Below, piece after piece: positions 42,756-51,636 of a stretch of 51,636 bases of DNA. The position numbers and the translations under genes were made by a program. The DNA is taken from the NCBI GenBank assembly GCA_009692425.1, contig SHZF01000027.1, forward strand, positions 1 through 51,636, read 5' to 3'. Origin of the DNA: Myxococcales bacterium. Lineage in GTDB: Bacteria; Myxococcota_A; UBA9042. The number at the start of each line of letters is the position of its first letter. The stretch's first letter is position 1. The notes under the pieces are model-generated. The model saw only the letters and a program-made list of their open reading frames with translations, did no database searches and was not told where the DNA came from.

Positions 42756-45671
42756 CTACTTCACCGACTGGGCACAGCGGAAGCCGACGTCATCGGCCGC
42801 GTTGCCCGGCTCCAGCGCCTGCCGGTTCGCCGTTCTCAGTGCCGCTGCCGCCGACAGGAGACCGCCCCCGCGCACGACGTGCTGCACTGCTTTCGCCGGG
42901 CCCTTGGGATCGTTCGCGGCCGCCGTGGCATAGGCGACCGCGTCATAGCCGTCGGCCACCCACTCGCGCAGGTTGCCGCCAAGGTCGAAGGCGCCCACCG
43001 CGCTCTGGTCTGAAGCCTGGGCGCCGACCGGCCGCGTGCTGTCGAGGTCGCAGCCAGGCTTGGTCGCGCCCTGCATGACCGCCCAGCCGCAGTTCGCCGT
43101 GTCGTTGCCCCACGGATACAGGGGCATCGCCGACTTGCACGCGGGGCTGGCGTCGCTGCCGCAACCGGCGCGCGCGGCCCTCTCCCACTCCGCTTCGGTC
43201 GGCAGGCGGCGGCCGGCGAACGTGCAGTACTGCGCGGCCTGCGTGTGGGTGACGCAGCCGACCGGGTGCGAGCCGTAGCCCACCTTGCCCCATGTGCAGT
43301 GCGGGCCGGCAGCGGCGGGGACGCTGCACACCTTGGCATCGACGCACGCCTGGTAGGCGGCGACGGTGACTTCGGTACGGTCGAACAGGTACGCGGCCAG
43401 CGCGACGGCGTGCATCGGTTGGGCGTCGGCGCCGCATTGCACGTCGGGGCCGAGTTCGCAGCCCATCCAGAACGTGCCGGCGCCGACCACGAGTTGATCG
43501 GCCGCAACGAGCTTGCACGCGCCCGCCACGCACGCGCTGTCCTTGCCGCACGCAACGCCGTCGGCCACGGCAACCGTCTTGCACGCGCCCGCCTTGGGGT
43601 CACAGACGTCAGCGGTGCACGCGTTCTTGTCGTCGCAGGCCGCGGGCTTGGGCTGGGCGCCGCAGGTTCCAGTCAGCGGATCGCAGACGTTGGCCGAGCA
43701 TCCCGCTGCCGCCTTCGGATCGCACACGACGCCACCCAGCGGATTCGGCTTGCACGCAAACGGTGCCTGCGCCTTGTCGCAGATGGACGCGCCGTTGCAC
43801 TTGTCGCCGTCATCGAGGCAGTCGGCGTCGGCCTTGCACGCGCACACCTGGGTGCCAGCGACGCATTGCCCTTTCAGGCAGACATCGCCCGTCGTGCACT
43901 TGTCGCCATCGGAGCAGGTGGCCCCTTCTTCGCCGTTCTTGGCCGCGCATTTGCCGGTCTTGGGCTCGCACGCGTTCACCTGGCACAGTGTGTCGCCGAC
44001 GCTCGGGCACGTCACGACGGTCGCCGGGTTGACCGCGCACTGCACCGGTTGCACGGTCTTGTTGCAATACAGCGAGCCGTTGCAGACGTTGCCGTCTTCG
44101 CTTTTGGCACAGTCGGCGTCGGCGCTGCACGGGCAGATCGGCGTACCCGGCACGCACACGCCCTTGTGGCACTGGTCGCCGGACGTGCACGGGTTGCCAT
44201 CGGCGTCGCACAGCGCGAGTTCGTTGATGTTTTTCGGCGCGCACTGCCCGCTCTTCGCGTCGCAGAGGTTCTTCTGGCACGGGCCGTCGTCGACTGACTT
44301 GCACTTCACGACCGTGACGGGATTCACCTTGCATTGCGCGGGGCTCTGCGCCTTGTCGCAGTAGAGCGTGCCGTTGCAGAAGTCACCGTCTTCGAACGCG
44401 CCGCAGTCGGCGTCCTTCGTGCAGAAACAAAGATTGGTCCCGGGCTTGCACGTGCCCTGGGCGCACACGTCGCCTGCCGTGCACGGGGCGCCGTCGTCGC
44501 ACGGGGTATCGCCTGGCGCGAGTTTCGTCTGGCATTGGCCGGTCTTCGCGTCGCACGCGATCTGGGCGCACGTCGCGTCGGTCGCGCTCGGGCACTTGAC
44601 GACGGTCTTGGGGTTCACCTTGCAGGCCGGGGGCTTCTGCGTCGTATCGCAAAACAGCGTGCCGTTGCAGAAGTCGCCGTCTTCGCCCTTGGCGCAGTCC
44701 CCGTCCTGGACGCAGGCACATGTGTTCGTGCCCGGCTTGCACGCTCCGCCCGAGCACACATCGCCCGTCGTGCACGAGTTGTCGTCGTCGCAGGGTGCCA
44801 ACGGGTCCTTCGGCAACACGGCCTGGCACTTGCCGGTCGCCTTGTCGCACTGGTTCTTCTGGCAGGTGGTGTCGAGGCCACCTTGGCACTTGACGACCGT
44901 GGCCGGGTTGACGGCGCACTCGTGGTTCTTGGGGTTGCAGTACAGCAAGCCATTGCAGACGTCGCCATCCTCCTCGTTGGCGCAGTCAGCCGTCGTCTTG
45001 CACTTGCACAGGAATGCGGACTCCTGGCACTTGCCGCCCGCGCACGCCTCGACGGTGCACGCGTCGCCGTCGTCGCACGCAGATCCATCCTTTTTCGGCG
45101 CGGACACACACGCCTTCGTGGCCTTGTTGCACGTGAACGTCAGGCAAGGTTGATCGGTGTCGGCGCAGGCGGCGTCGGTGGCGCAACAAGCAGGGGCCAC
45201 ACACGGCGCAACGTCGGCGCCGGCGTCGGCTGCCACGTCCGCGTTGCCGCTATCGGCGTCGGCAGGCGCAGCGACCTCTGCGCCAGCGGGAGTGTCGGAA
45301 TCGGCGTCAACGGTGGCGTCAACGGTGGCGTCAACGGTCGCGTCCGCGGTGGCGTCGGCGGTGGCGTCGGCGTCCGGTCCGCTCGCGCTGTCGGCGGCGT
45401 CGACCACCCGCGCGGTGTCAGAACCATCGGCGGCGCTGGCTGCGGGGGCCGTGTCTGCGACCTCGGCTGTGTCTGGAGGCCCGGCAACGTCCGCAGGTCC
45501 GGCAGAGTCGGTCGCATCGGCAGGCGCAGCGGAGTCCGTCGTGGCGCCATCGGCCGCGGCAAATGCCGACTCATCGGGCACGATGTCGCGGCAAGCACCC
45601 GCTGCCAGCGCGCAACCGGCCCACCCCAGCAGTCGCCCCATTTGCACGCAAATCGGTGGTTGGCGTGGCAT
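42756..45671 (-). CDS. Cysteine-rich repeat lipoprotein with a catalytically incomplete FGE-sulfatase (SUMF1-like) domain
   Basis: This is a 971-residue exported protein. The signal sequence (LLGWAGCALAAGAC) is probably a lipoprotein type. Residues about 30-155 are an Asp/Ala/Thr/Val-rich linker. About 156-726 are at least six cysteine modules of the type CDDGxxCTxGDVCxxGxCxPGTxxC, ending with a DxCNGxxYC unit. The last 240 residues have the formylglycine-generating-enzyme fold: VGAGTFWMGCE, FDRTEVTVAAYQACV, GRRLPTEAEWERAAR, YPWGND, GAFDLGGNLREWVADGY, VVRGGGLLS and VGFRCAQS. The active-site cysteines of true FGE, normally after RVLRGGSW, are absent, so it probably binds rather than modifies. 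ATG at 45641 is an alternative start. Confidence 0.87.
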   Translation of the reverse strand: MPRQPPICVQMGRLLGWAGCALAAGACRDIVPDESAFAAADGATTDSAAPADATDSAGPADVAGPPDTAEVADTAPAASAADGSDTARVVDAADSASGPDADATADATADATVDATVDATVDADSDTPAGAEVAAPADADSGNADVAADAGADVAPCVAPACCATDAACADTDQPCLTFTCNKATKACVSAPKKDGSACDDGDACTVEACAGGKCQESAFLCKCKTTADCANEEDGDVCNGLLYCNPKNHECAVNPATVVKCQGGLDTTCQKNQCDKATGKCQAVLPKDPLAPCDDDNSCTTGDVCSGGACKPGTNTCACVQDGDCAKGEDGDFCNGTLFCDTTQKPPACKVNPKTVVKCPSATDATCAQIACDAKTGQCQTKLAPGDTPCDDGAPCTAGDVCAQGTCKPGTNLCFCTKDADCGAFEDGDFCNGTLYCDKAQSPAQCKVNPVTVVKCKSVDDGPCQKNLCDAKSGQCAPKNINELALCDADGNPCTSGDQCHKGVCVPGTPICPCSADADCAKSEDGNVCNGSLYCNKTVQPVQCAVNPATVVTCPSVGDTLCQVNACEPKTGKCAAKNGEEGATCSDGDKCTTGDVCLKGQCVAGTQVCACKADADCLDDGDKCNGASICDKAQAPFACKPNPLGGVVCDPKAAAGCSANVCDPLTGTCGAQPKPAACDDKNACTADVCDPKAGACKTVAVADGVACGKDSACVAGACKLVAADQLVVGAGTFWMGCELGPDVQCGADAQPMHAVALAAYLFDRTEVTVAAYQACVDAKVCSVPAAAGPHCTWGKVGYGSHPVGCVTHTQAAQYCTFAGRRLPTEAEWERAARAGCGSDASPACKSAMPLYPWGNDTANCGWAVMQGATKPGCDLDSTRPVGAQASDQSAVGAFDLGGNLREWVADGYDAVAYATAAANDPKGPAKAVQHVVRGGGLLSAAAALRTANRQALEPGNAADDVGFRCAQSVK
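45304..45375 (-). repeat. 12-bp tandem repeats inside the linker of the cysteine-rich lipoprotein
   Basis: Six consecutive 12-bp units run from 45304 to 45375, read here on the plus strand: gcgtcaacggtg twice, then gcgtcaacggtc, gcgtccgcggtg, gcgtcggcggtg and a degenerate last unit. On the coding strand they give DATV/DATA tetrapeptides. The unit length is a multiple of three, so copy-number change keeps the frame and only alters linker length. Confidence 0.9.
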
Positions 45672-45837
45672 CTCGCCCCGTCGGCATCCCGGTGGGCCGA
45701 CCGCGCGCATCGTACACGGGCGGGCCCAGCGCGCAACGAAAGGGACGTTCGCAGCGCGCGAGAGGCGCGTCGCGGGAGCCCGGGGCGGTTGCCGTCCGCG
45801 CGAGGCCCCTGCACACTGCTGGCGGTTTTCGCCGCCT

Positions 45838-47439
45838 ATGCAACCCACCGCCCACCCACCAACTCTGCGCTACTGCCCGCACTGTGGCGCGTCCGCCGAC
45901 GCCGAGTTGTGCCCGGAAGACGAGACCCCCACCGTGGTGCTGGCGCGCTACACCAAGCAGCCGCGCAACTACCAGCCTGGTGAGGTCGTCGGCGGGCGCT
46001 ACCGCATCACGGAGCCGCTCGGGGCGGGCGGCTTCGCGGCCGTGTTTGCCGGGGAGCACCTCGGCACGCGGCAGTCCGTCGCCCTCAAGCTGTTGGCGCT
46101 CGATCCGATGGCGGTGGGCGAAGTGGCGATCCGCCGTTTTTTTCGCGAGGCCCGCGTCACGGCGGCCTTGCAGCACGCCAACAACGTGCGCGTGTTCGAC
46201 GTCGGCCAAGACGGCGGCGGGCCGATGTACATGGTCATGGAGCGCGTCCGCGGCAAGACGCTGACGCAGGTGCTGCGCGAGCGCGTCGCAGCCGGCGGGG
46301 CGCTGTCTGAAGCCGAGACGGTCGAGATCGCGCTGCAGACACTCGACGCGCTCGCCGAAGCGCACGGCCACGGGCTCGTGCACCGGGACGTCAAGCCCGC
46401 CAACCTCATGATCCTCGACGAGCCGCCGTTGCGCGTCAAAGTGCTCGACTACGGCATCGCGCGCACGGCGGATTCCTCGCTCACGGCCGCGGGGTCCATG
46501 CCCGGCACGCCCGCCTTCGTGAGCCCAGAGCAGGTGCAGGGTCACGTGCTCGATGGTCGCTCCGACCTGTACGCGCTCGGCGTCGTGATGTACGCGTGCG
46601 TCACGGCGGGCCGCGTCCCTTTCGAGCACCCCGACCCGATGCAGGTCATGTGGATGCACACCGCCAGCCCGGTGCCCGATCCGCGCAGTGTCGCGCCGAC
46701 CGCGCTGTCGCAGGTGTTCGTCGATGTGCTGGTGCGCGCCCTGGCCAAGGACCCCGCCGACCGCTGGCGTGACGCGGCCGACATGCAGGCGGGGCTGCGG
46801 CGGGCCCAGCGTCAGCCGTCGGGGATCACGGTGCTCGAAGCGCCGGTGGGGCCGCGCATCACAGGGCCGATCAGTGGCCGTCCCCCGGCGGCGGGGACGG
46901 CGTCGGCGCCGCGTGCCACGCCAAACGAACCCGCGGGCCGCCACGCCACGCCGGAGCCGCCACTGCGCGCTGCGGCCGATCGGCCCGGCGCCCCGGCCGG
47001 CGCCCCGGCTGCCCAGCCAGACTTGGGGCCACGTCGCGTGCGGCACGCTGGCAACGAATCGGCCGTGCTGCGGGCGTATTCGGCGACGCCGCCGTGGCTC
47101 CTGGCGTTGCTGGGCGTCGGCGTCGCATGTGGCGTCGCGGCCGCCGTGTTGCTGTGGGGCCCGCCGGAGCGGAGCGCTCTGCCCGCGCCGGGGGCCGGGG
47201 CCGCACCCTTGTCGGGGCCCGCAGTCGCGCCCGCGTCGCCGCAGCAGGAGTCGGTGCCCGCAGCGGTCCTGCCGCCACGGGAGCCGTCCGCTGCGGCAGC
47301 GGGTGACCCTGCGGTGCCTGGCAACTCTGCGCTGCCTGTTCCCCCGTCGGCACCCACCCCGCGCCGCCCCGCGCGCCCTACTCCGCAGCCCGCCACAGCC
47401 CCACGACCCAGCGCCTTGGGTCCGGCACTCATGGAGTGA
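45838..47439 (+). CDS. Membrane-anchored Ser/Thr protein kinase with N-terminal zinc ribbon
   Basis: This 533-residue protein begins with a half zinc ribbon ([17 protein letters not shown], residues 12-28) and a Hanks kinase domain (about 53-320). The domain has the glycine loop [13 protein letters not shown] lysine Lys84 (VALK), catalytic loop [12 protein letters not shown] (Asp184), DYG in place of DFG (Asp204), and [10 protein letters not shown] proline/alanine linker, one transmembrane helix (about 419-440, [21 protein letters not shown]) and a low-complexity Pro/Ala periplasmic tail without a sensor domain follow. It heads an overlapping gene series; its TGA overlaps a GTG of the thioesterase frame. 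Substrates are unknown. Confidence 0.93.
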   Translation: MQPTAHPPTLRYCPHCGASADAELCPEDETPTVVLARYTKQPRNYQPGEVVGGRYRITEPLGAGGFAAVFAGEHLGTRQSVALKLLALDPMAVGEVAIRRFFREARVTAALQHANNVRVFDVGQDGGGPMYMVMERVRGKTLTQVLRERVAAGGALSEAETVEIALQTLDALAEAHGHGLVHRDVKPANLMILDEPPLRVKVLDYGIARTADSSLTAAGSMPGTPAFVSPEQVQGHVLDGRSDLYALGVVMYACVTAGRVPFEHPDPMQVMWMHTASPVPDPRSVAPTALSQVFVDVLVRALAKDPADRWRDAADMQAGLRRAQRQPSGITVLEAPVGPRITGPISGRPPAAGTASAPRATPNEPAGRHATPEPPLRAAADRPGAPAGAPAAQPDLGPRRVRHAGNESAVLRAYSATPPWLLALLGVGVACGVAAAVLLWGPPERSALPAPGAGAAPLSGPAVAPASPQQESVPAAVLPPREPSAAAAGDPAVPGNSALPVPPSAPTPRRPARPTPQPATAPRPSALGPALME

Positions 47440-47459
47440 CCGAGGAGGTTGCCGCCCAC

Positions 47460-47948
47460 ATGCCCACCGACCCCCCCGTACCGACCGCGCCGGCCGCCTA
47501 CCCGTTCCAGACCGAAATTCGCGTGCGGCTGTCGGAGACGGATGCGGTCGGCATCGTCTACTTCGGCAGTTTTTCTACGTACATGGACGTCGGCCGCATG
47601 GACTTCCTCAACCACCTCGGCCTGCAGCACTCCTTCGGCCACCTCGGCGGACCGGTACGCCACCTGCCACCGGGCGCCGTCGTCGCGTCGCATGTCGAAT
47701 TCCACAGCCCGGCGCGCTACAACGATTGCCTCGCCGTGCACGTGCGCGTGGCCGACCTGGGGCGGTCGAGCTACACGTTCCACTTCCTGATCACGGACAA
47801 GCGCGCCCCGCGCATCGTGGCGACCGGCAAGTTGGTGCTGGTGTGGCTCGATGCCGCCTTCCGGCCGACCCGGATGCCGGACGAATTCCGCAGCGCGATC
47901 GAGCAGTACCAGCAGGCCGCCGCGCGCCTCGGTGCGGGGCAACCATGA
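47460..47948 (+). CDS. Acyl-CoA thioesterase, 4-hydroxybenzoyl-CoA thioesterase (YbgC) type
   Basis: This 162-residue single-hotdog protein is of the 4HBT family. The active-site motif [28 protein letters not shown] (about residues 17-44) keeps the catalytic aspartate of the YxDTDxxGxVY pattern. [32 protein letters not shown] follows. ATG 47460 is chosen because of a GAGGAGG site at 47442-47448; a GTG at 47436 overlapping the kinase stop is an alternative. Its role may be thioester clearance or recruitment to the Tol-Pal system, as for YbgC. No Tol-Pal genes lie nearby. Confidence 0.85.
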   Translation: MPTDPPVPTAPAAYPFQTEIRVRLSETDAVGIVYFGSFSTYMDVGRMDFLNHLGLQHSFGHLGGPVRHLPPGAVVASHVEFHSPARYNDCLAVHVRVADLGRSSYTFHFLITDKRAPRIVATGKLVLVWLDAAFRPTRMPDEFRSAIEQYQQAAARLGAGQP

Positions 47949-48487
47949 GCGAAGTCCGCGTGCTCGTGCGCCGCCTCGACCCCCAACGCGACGCCGACCT
48001 GCCGCTGCCGGCCCGCATGAGCGCGCTCGCCGCCGGGGCCGACCTGAGCGCCGCCCTGTCGGAGCCCTTGACGCTGCAACCGGGAGCGCGCGCCGCCGTG
48101 CCGACGGGCCTGCAGGTTGCGATCCCGCCGGGCTACGAGGGGCAGGTGCGGCCGCGCTCGGGGCTGGCCATGAAGCACGGCGTCACGGTCTTGAACGCGC
48201 CCGGCACGATCGACGCGGACTACCGGGGCGAGGTGCGCGTGCTGCTCGTCAACCTTGGCCAGGAGCCCGTCACGCTGCGGCGCGGCGACCGCATTGCACA
48301 GTTGGTCGTCGCCCCGGTGGTCGCGGCGGTGTTCGTGGCGGCCGACGACCTGGATGCGACGGCGCGCGGCAGCGGTGGCTTCGGCTCGACCGGCAGCGCA
48401 GGCTTGGAATCGACACAATCCGATGCCGTGCCATCAGCGCGCGCCCACACAGCGCAATCCCCAGGGGCGTGCGGAGGCGACACGTGA
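47945..48487 (+). CDS. dut: dUTP diphosphatase with C-terminal extension
   Basis: This enzyme hydrolyses dUTP to dUMP and pyrophosphate. The 180-residue protein shows the five trimeric dUTPase motifs: [54 protein letters not shown] and the C-terminal arm [10 protein letters not shown]. About 30 residues after the last motif ([13 protein letters not shown]...) are extra and low in complexity. The ATG overlaps the thioesterase stop (ATGA), and the stop overlaps the next gene's GTG. Confidence 0.93.
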   Translation: MSEVRVLVRRLDPQRDADLPLPARMSALAAGADLSAALSEPLTLQPGARAAVPTGLQVAIPPGYEGQVRPRSGLAMKHGVTVLNAPGTIDADYRGEVRVLLVNLGQEPVTLRRGDRIAQLVVAPVVAAVFVAADDLDATARGSGGFGSTGSAGLESTQSDAVPSARAHTAQSPGACGGDT

Positions 48488-51159
48488 CGACCTGGGGCCG
48501 CAAGCGCGGGCGGCGCGGGCGGCTCCCGCCGTGGAGCGCAGCGGTGATGGCGTTCGGGCTCACGTTCGGGCTCTCAGCGCACGCCCAGGTCCCCGCGCCC
48601 GCCGCGCCCATCGTGGCGCCGACGCTGCGCACGAAGGTCGAGCCTGTCTACCCGCCGGACCTGCTCGCCGACGGCCTGCGCGGTACGGTCGTCGTCGAAC
48701 TGGACCTCGACAGCCTTGGCGCGGTCACGAAGGCAACCGTCGTCACGTCGGCCGGTCCGCAATTCGACGCCGCCGCGCTCGTGGCGGCCCGCGGCCTGGT
48801 GTTCGCGCCGGCCATGCAGGCGGGCGGCGCCGTGCCGGTCCGCATCCGCTACCGCTTCGACTTCGCACCGCTGGTGGCGCTGGACCGCCGCGGCCTGGCG
48901 CCTTCGTTGGGTCGCTACGACCGGCGCGGACTGGAGCAGGCCCCGGCAGGTTTTGCCAGTCTCGAGGGCCGCGTGCTGGAGCGGGGGACCGGCCGACCCG
49001 TGCCGGGCGCGCTCGTCACCATGCCGGCCCTCGCCACGGCAAGCGGCCCCGCGCCCGAAGCAGTCACCGACGCCGATGGCCACTTCCGCTTCGGCCTGTT
49101 GCGCTCCGGCGTCCACGAGGTCTACCTGCCCGGCTCGTCGCACAAGCCGCTGCGGGCGCCGGTCACCATCGCGTCCGGCAAGACCACCACCTTGACGCTG
49201 CGCCCCGAACGCCTCAGCTACAGCGTCTACCGCGCCACCGCCGAGCGCCCGCCCGAGCCCGGCGAGATGGCTCGGCGCTCGTTGGGCATCGAGGAAATCC
49301 AGAAAATCCCTGGTGTCCAGGGCGACGCCTTCAAGGTCGTGCAAAACCTGCCCGGGGTGGCGCGCGGCACTGCGGGCAACGGCCTGCTCATCGTGCGCGG
49401 CTCGGCGCCGCAAGATACCCAAGTCAACGTCGAGGGCGTGCGCGTGCCGCTGATGTACCACTTCGCGGGCCTGTACAGCATCTTGAACACGGACCTGCTC
49501 GACGCGATCGACTTCTACCCGGGCGGCTACCCGGTGCGCTACGGCCGCCAGACCGGTGGCATCGTGACGGCGCGGCTCGCCGTGCCCAAGGAGGGCGACC
49601 CGTGGCACGGCTACCTGGAGTCGAACGTCTTCCACACTGGCTTCTTCCTGTCGGGTCCTCTCGGCAAGGACACGCACCTGACGGCCGCCGCGCGCAGGTC
49701 GTACATCGACTTCGTACTCGACGCCGTGATCAGCACGTTTGACTTGAAGAAGTTCGTGCCGTTCACGCTCGCGCCGCGCTACTACGACGCCCAACTCAAG
49801 CTCGACCACCGCATCGGGCCGCGCACCGACGCCACGGTGATGCTTTTCGGCACCGACGACGGCCTGAAGGCGCTGGTGCTTGACCCGCCACCTGCCTTCC
49901 CCGACGCGCGCGGCGACGTGAACACGAGGTCGAGTTTCTGGACGCTGATGGGCATCGTGCGCCACCGCGGCGACAAGTGGACCGCGACGACGACGCTGGG
50001 TGCCCTGCTCGCCACGGCAGACGCCAGCATCTTCGACGTGTTCCGGTTCGAGGCATTCGGGCGCGAGTATACCTTCCGTCAGGATTTCACGCTGGGCGAA
50101 GGGCCGCTGCAACTGCGGACGGGCGTCGATCTCGTGTGCAACCCGTACGAAATCGAGGTCTACGCACCGCCCTTGCGCGCCACGGGCGAGCGCGGCCAGT
50201 TCCCGGGACCGCCGCCCGACCGCAACACCGTGTTCACGCATGAAGCAGACCTGCTGATCAACAACGGCGCGTGGTTCGATGCCGTGTTCCGCCTGCATCC
50301 GCGCTGGGAGGTGGTGCCGGGCCTGCGGTTGGACCACTTTGGCGGCGCGTCCCAGGGCCTGTCGGTCACGCCGCGCCTGAACCTGCGCCACAAATGGAAC
50401 GAGCGCCTGACGTTCAAGGCGGCCGTCGGCGGCACGACGCAGCGCCCGCAACCACACGAGGTGAGTGTGCGCTTCGGCAACCCGGACCTGAAGCCCGTGC
50501 GTGGTTTCGAAGTGGCGGCGGGCGGCGAGTTCCAGGCGTCCGAAGCGATCGACATCGACTTGCAAGGTTTCCAGAAAGAACTGCGCGACCTCGCCGTGGT
50601 GCCCGACGGCATCGTGCCGCGGCCGCCGTTTGTCAACACGGGCGTCGGCCACGTCAGCGGACTCGAACTGCTGGTGCGGCACAAGCCGGTGGGTCCGTTT
50701 TTCGGCTGGATCGCCTACACGCTGCAGCGCGCCACTCGCATCGATCGGCCCGGCGTGCCCGAGCGACCGTTCGGCTGGGACCAGACGCACATCTTGACGG
50801 CGCTGGGGTCGTACAAGTTGCCCGACAACTGGGAGGTCGGCGCGCGCTGGCGCTACGTGACCGGCAACCCCTTGACCGATGTCGAGACCGTGGCCTGGAA
50901 CGAGAAGCAGGACACGTACACGCGGGTGCGCTCGGCGTGCAACAACTGTGGGCGGCTGCCGGCGTTTCACCAGTTGGATGTGCGAGTAGACAAGAAATGG
51001 GTGTACGAATCGTGGATGCTCAGTATCTATATGGACGTGCAGAACGTCTACAACCGCCAGAACGCGGAGAGCATCCGCTACAACTTCGATGCGAGCCTGC
51101 ACGAGTACCAGGCGGGGCTGCCGATCGTGCCGGCGCTGGGGGCGCGGGCGGAGTTTTGA
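48484..51159 (+). CDS. TonB-dependent receptor with N-terminal TonB C-terminal-like domain
   Basis: This 891-residue outer-membrane protein starts at GTG 48484, overlapping the dut stop. It has a signal peptide (about 1-35, ending SAHAQ). Residues about 48-126 form a TonB_C-like domain ([41 protein letters not shown]...[13 protein letters not shown]). A carboxypeptidase-regulatory-like domain follows (about 156-240, [21 protein letters not shown]). Then come the plug (about 265-365, [18 protein letters not shown]...[17 protein letters not shown]) and a barrel ending in phenylalanine. Placing a TonB_C domain on the receptor itself is unusual. The substrate is unknown. Confidence 0.9.
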   Translation: MTTWGRKRGRRGRLPPWSAAVMAFGLTFGLSAHAQVPAPAAPIVAPTLRTKVEPVYPPDLLADGLRGTVVVELDLDSLGAVTKATVVTSAGPQFDAAALVAARGLVFAPAMQAGGAVPVRIRYRFDFAPLVALDRRGLAPSLGRYDRRGLEQAPAGFASLEGRVLERGTGRPVPGALVTMPALATASGPAPEAVTDADGHFRFGLLRSGVHEVYLPGSSHKPLRAPVTIASGKTTTLTLRPERLSYSVYRATAERPPEPGEMARRSLGIEEIQKIPGVQGDAFKVVQNLPGVARGTAGNGLLIVRGSAPQDTQVNVEGVRVPLMYHFAGLYSILNTDLLDAIDFYPGGYPVRYGRQTGGIVTARLAVPKEGDPWHGYLESNVFHTGFFLSGPLGKDTHLTAAARRSYIDFVLDAVISTFDLKKFVPFTLAPRYYDAQLKLDHRIGPRTDATVMLFGTDDGLKALVLDPPPAFPDARGDVNTRSSFWTLMGIVRHRGDKWTATTTLGALLATADASIFDVFRFEAFGREYTFRQDFTLGEGPLQLRTGVDLVCNPYEIEVYAPPLRATGERGQFPGPPPDRNTVFTHEADLLINNGAWFDAVFRLHPRWEVVPGLRLDHFGGASQGLSVTPRLNLRHKWNERLTFKAAVGGTTQRPQPHEVSVRFGNPDLKPVRGFEVAAGGEFQASEAIDIDLQGFQKELRDLAVVPDGIVPRPPFVNTGVGHVSGLELLVRHKPVGPFFGWIAYTLQRATRIDRPGVPERPFGWDQTHILTALGSYKLPDNWEVGARWRYVTGNPLTDVETVAWNEKQDTYTRVRSACNNCGRLPAFHQLDVRVDKKWVYESWMLSIYMDVQNVYNRQNAESIRYNFDASLHEYQAGLPIVPALGARAEF

Positions 51160-51522
51160 GGCCTTGCAGCACGCGCTCCCCAGCCTGGCCCAGCCCGCGG
51201 TCGTGCGGCATCGGGTCTTTTCAAGCGCTCAGGCACCCCAGGCAGCGCGACGGCGGCCGACTCGGCGTTGCGGGGCCCGGCCGAGTTCGCGCCGTGGCCA
51301 TCGGTCCCGAATGCGGCGTCCTGGTCTGACCGTGCGGGGCCGACTTCGAGCCGGCGACCCTGCACGACTGGTCGACCGCAGGGCCGGCCATGGCAGCGCT
51401 GGCGGCGACCTGGTGACGGGTGCAGACAGGTGACTCCGCTAAACCGATCTTCCCCCCCAAGAAACCAAGCAACTACCTGACACTCCGAACCAATCACCCA
51501 CGATCCAAGATCACGTTTTGTC
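51160..51522. other. 363-nt intergenic stretch, no recognised feature
   Basis: This follows the receptor stop. I see no native-composition coding frame and no convincing hairpin with a T-run. From about 51440 the base composition becomes less G+C-rich than the preceding sequence, which would fit the flank of an inserted element beginning before 51523. Confidence 0.4.
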
Positions 51523-51636
51523 TACAACTCGACACCAAGCAGCGAGAATGCGCGCACTTGCACCGGCGTCGGGTCTGCCAGGCGATCGAACTCGTTGCCT
51601 GCGACGGCCAGCCTGACCTTGGCCAGCGTGGCGAGG
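51523..51636 (-). CDS. 3' end of a gene cut by the window edge, possibly a transposase
   Basis: The final 37 codons of a minus-strand frame end with TAG at 51523. The translation ends FDRLADPTPVQVRAFSLLGVEL, which has native composition. The segment RLxxPTPxQxxxFxLLG resembles the C-terminus of some IS4/IS1634-type transposases that I remember. The fragment is too short to assign firmly. The rest of the gene lies beyond the window. Confidence 0.35.

Overview
This is a GC-rich window (about two thirds G+C by eye, with strong G/C preference at third codon positions) from a Gram-negative bacterium. The gene content points to a Myxococcota-like organism, close to the Haliangium/Polyangia side. 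Evidence for this includes Hanks-type kinases with the HRDVSPSN catalytic loop, zinc-ribbon/FHA and PilZ proteins, large cysteine-rich surface lipoproteins, and a small microcompartment locus whose gene order and protein sequences match what I remember of the Haliangium ochraceum locus. Taxonomy is inferred from content; no rRNA or tRNA gene was found. No database search was run.

Layout. 1-420: remnant of an IS66-type transposase. 422-5158: saccharopine-dehydrogenase-like reductase, a DUF2804 gene coupled to a short unknown gene, and divergent guaA (GMP synthase). 5256-9969: a tight TRAP transporter operon (DctP, DctQ, DctM) that ends in a translationally coupled outer-membrane porin. 10076-11227: sulfide:quinone-oxidoreductase-like flavoprotein. 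11320-16904 (minus): sugar/polysaccharide cluster with nucleotidyltransferase, DegT aminotransferase, two glycosyltransferases and a deacetylase-like DUF2334 protein. 17061-23081 (minus): RsmG, a TPR protein, a glycerophosphodiesterase and a kinase with GYF and DUF4388 domains. 23137-24521 (minus): a small exported protein coupled to a RibBA-like protein that lacks key residues in both halves.

24753-28318 (minus) is the most distinctive locus: a five-gene bacterial microcompartment operon (BMC-T, BMC-H, BMC-P, CoA-acylating-type aldehyde dehydrogenase with an N-terminal targeting helix, second BMC-T). It contains every shell class but only one recognisable cargo enzyme, and an 18-bp tandem repeat sits between the BMC-H and BMC-P genes.

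28659-35920: FHA and PilZ signalling pair, alpha/beta hydrolase, phosphatidyltransferase (PssA-like), class III nucleotide cyclase, NAD-dependent sugar epimerase and MtgA. 35972-45671 is a surface-protein island: an IgGFc-binding-like cysteine-rich lipoprotein, two divergently transcribed paralogues that share a signal peptide, N-terminal domain, fibre-like repeats and P-domain but carry different C-terminal domains (a short-chain-collagen-C4-like domain in one, a fibrinogen-like domain in the other), and a very cysteine-rich lipoprotein ending in a sulfatase-modifying-factor fold without the catalytic cysteines. 45838-51159 is an overlapping plus-strand series: kinase, thioesterase, dUTPase, and a TonB-dependent receptor carrying its own TonB C-terminal domain. 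The right edge holds the end of a minus-strand gene that may be a transposase.

Most neighbouring genes overlap by 4 nt (ATGA or GTGA) or lie within 15 nt, so many groups are probably translationally coupled. Start codons were chosen from codon composition, Shine-Dalgarno matches and family N-termini.
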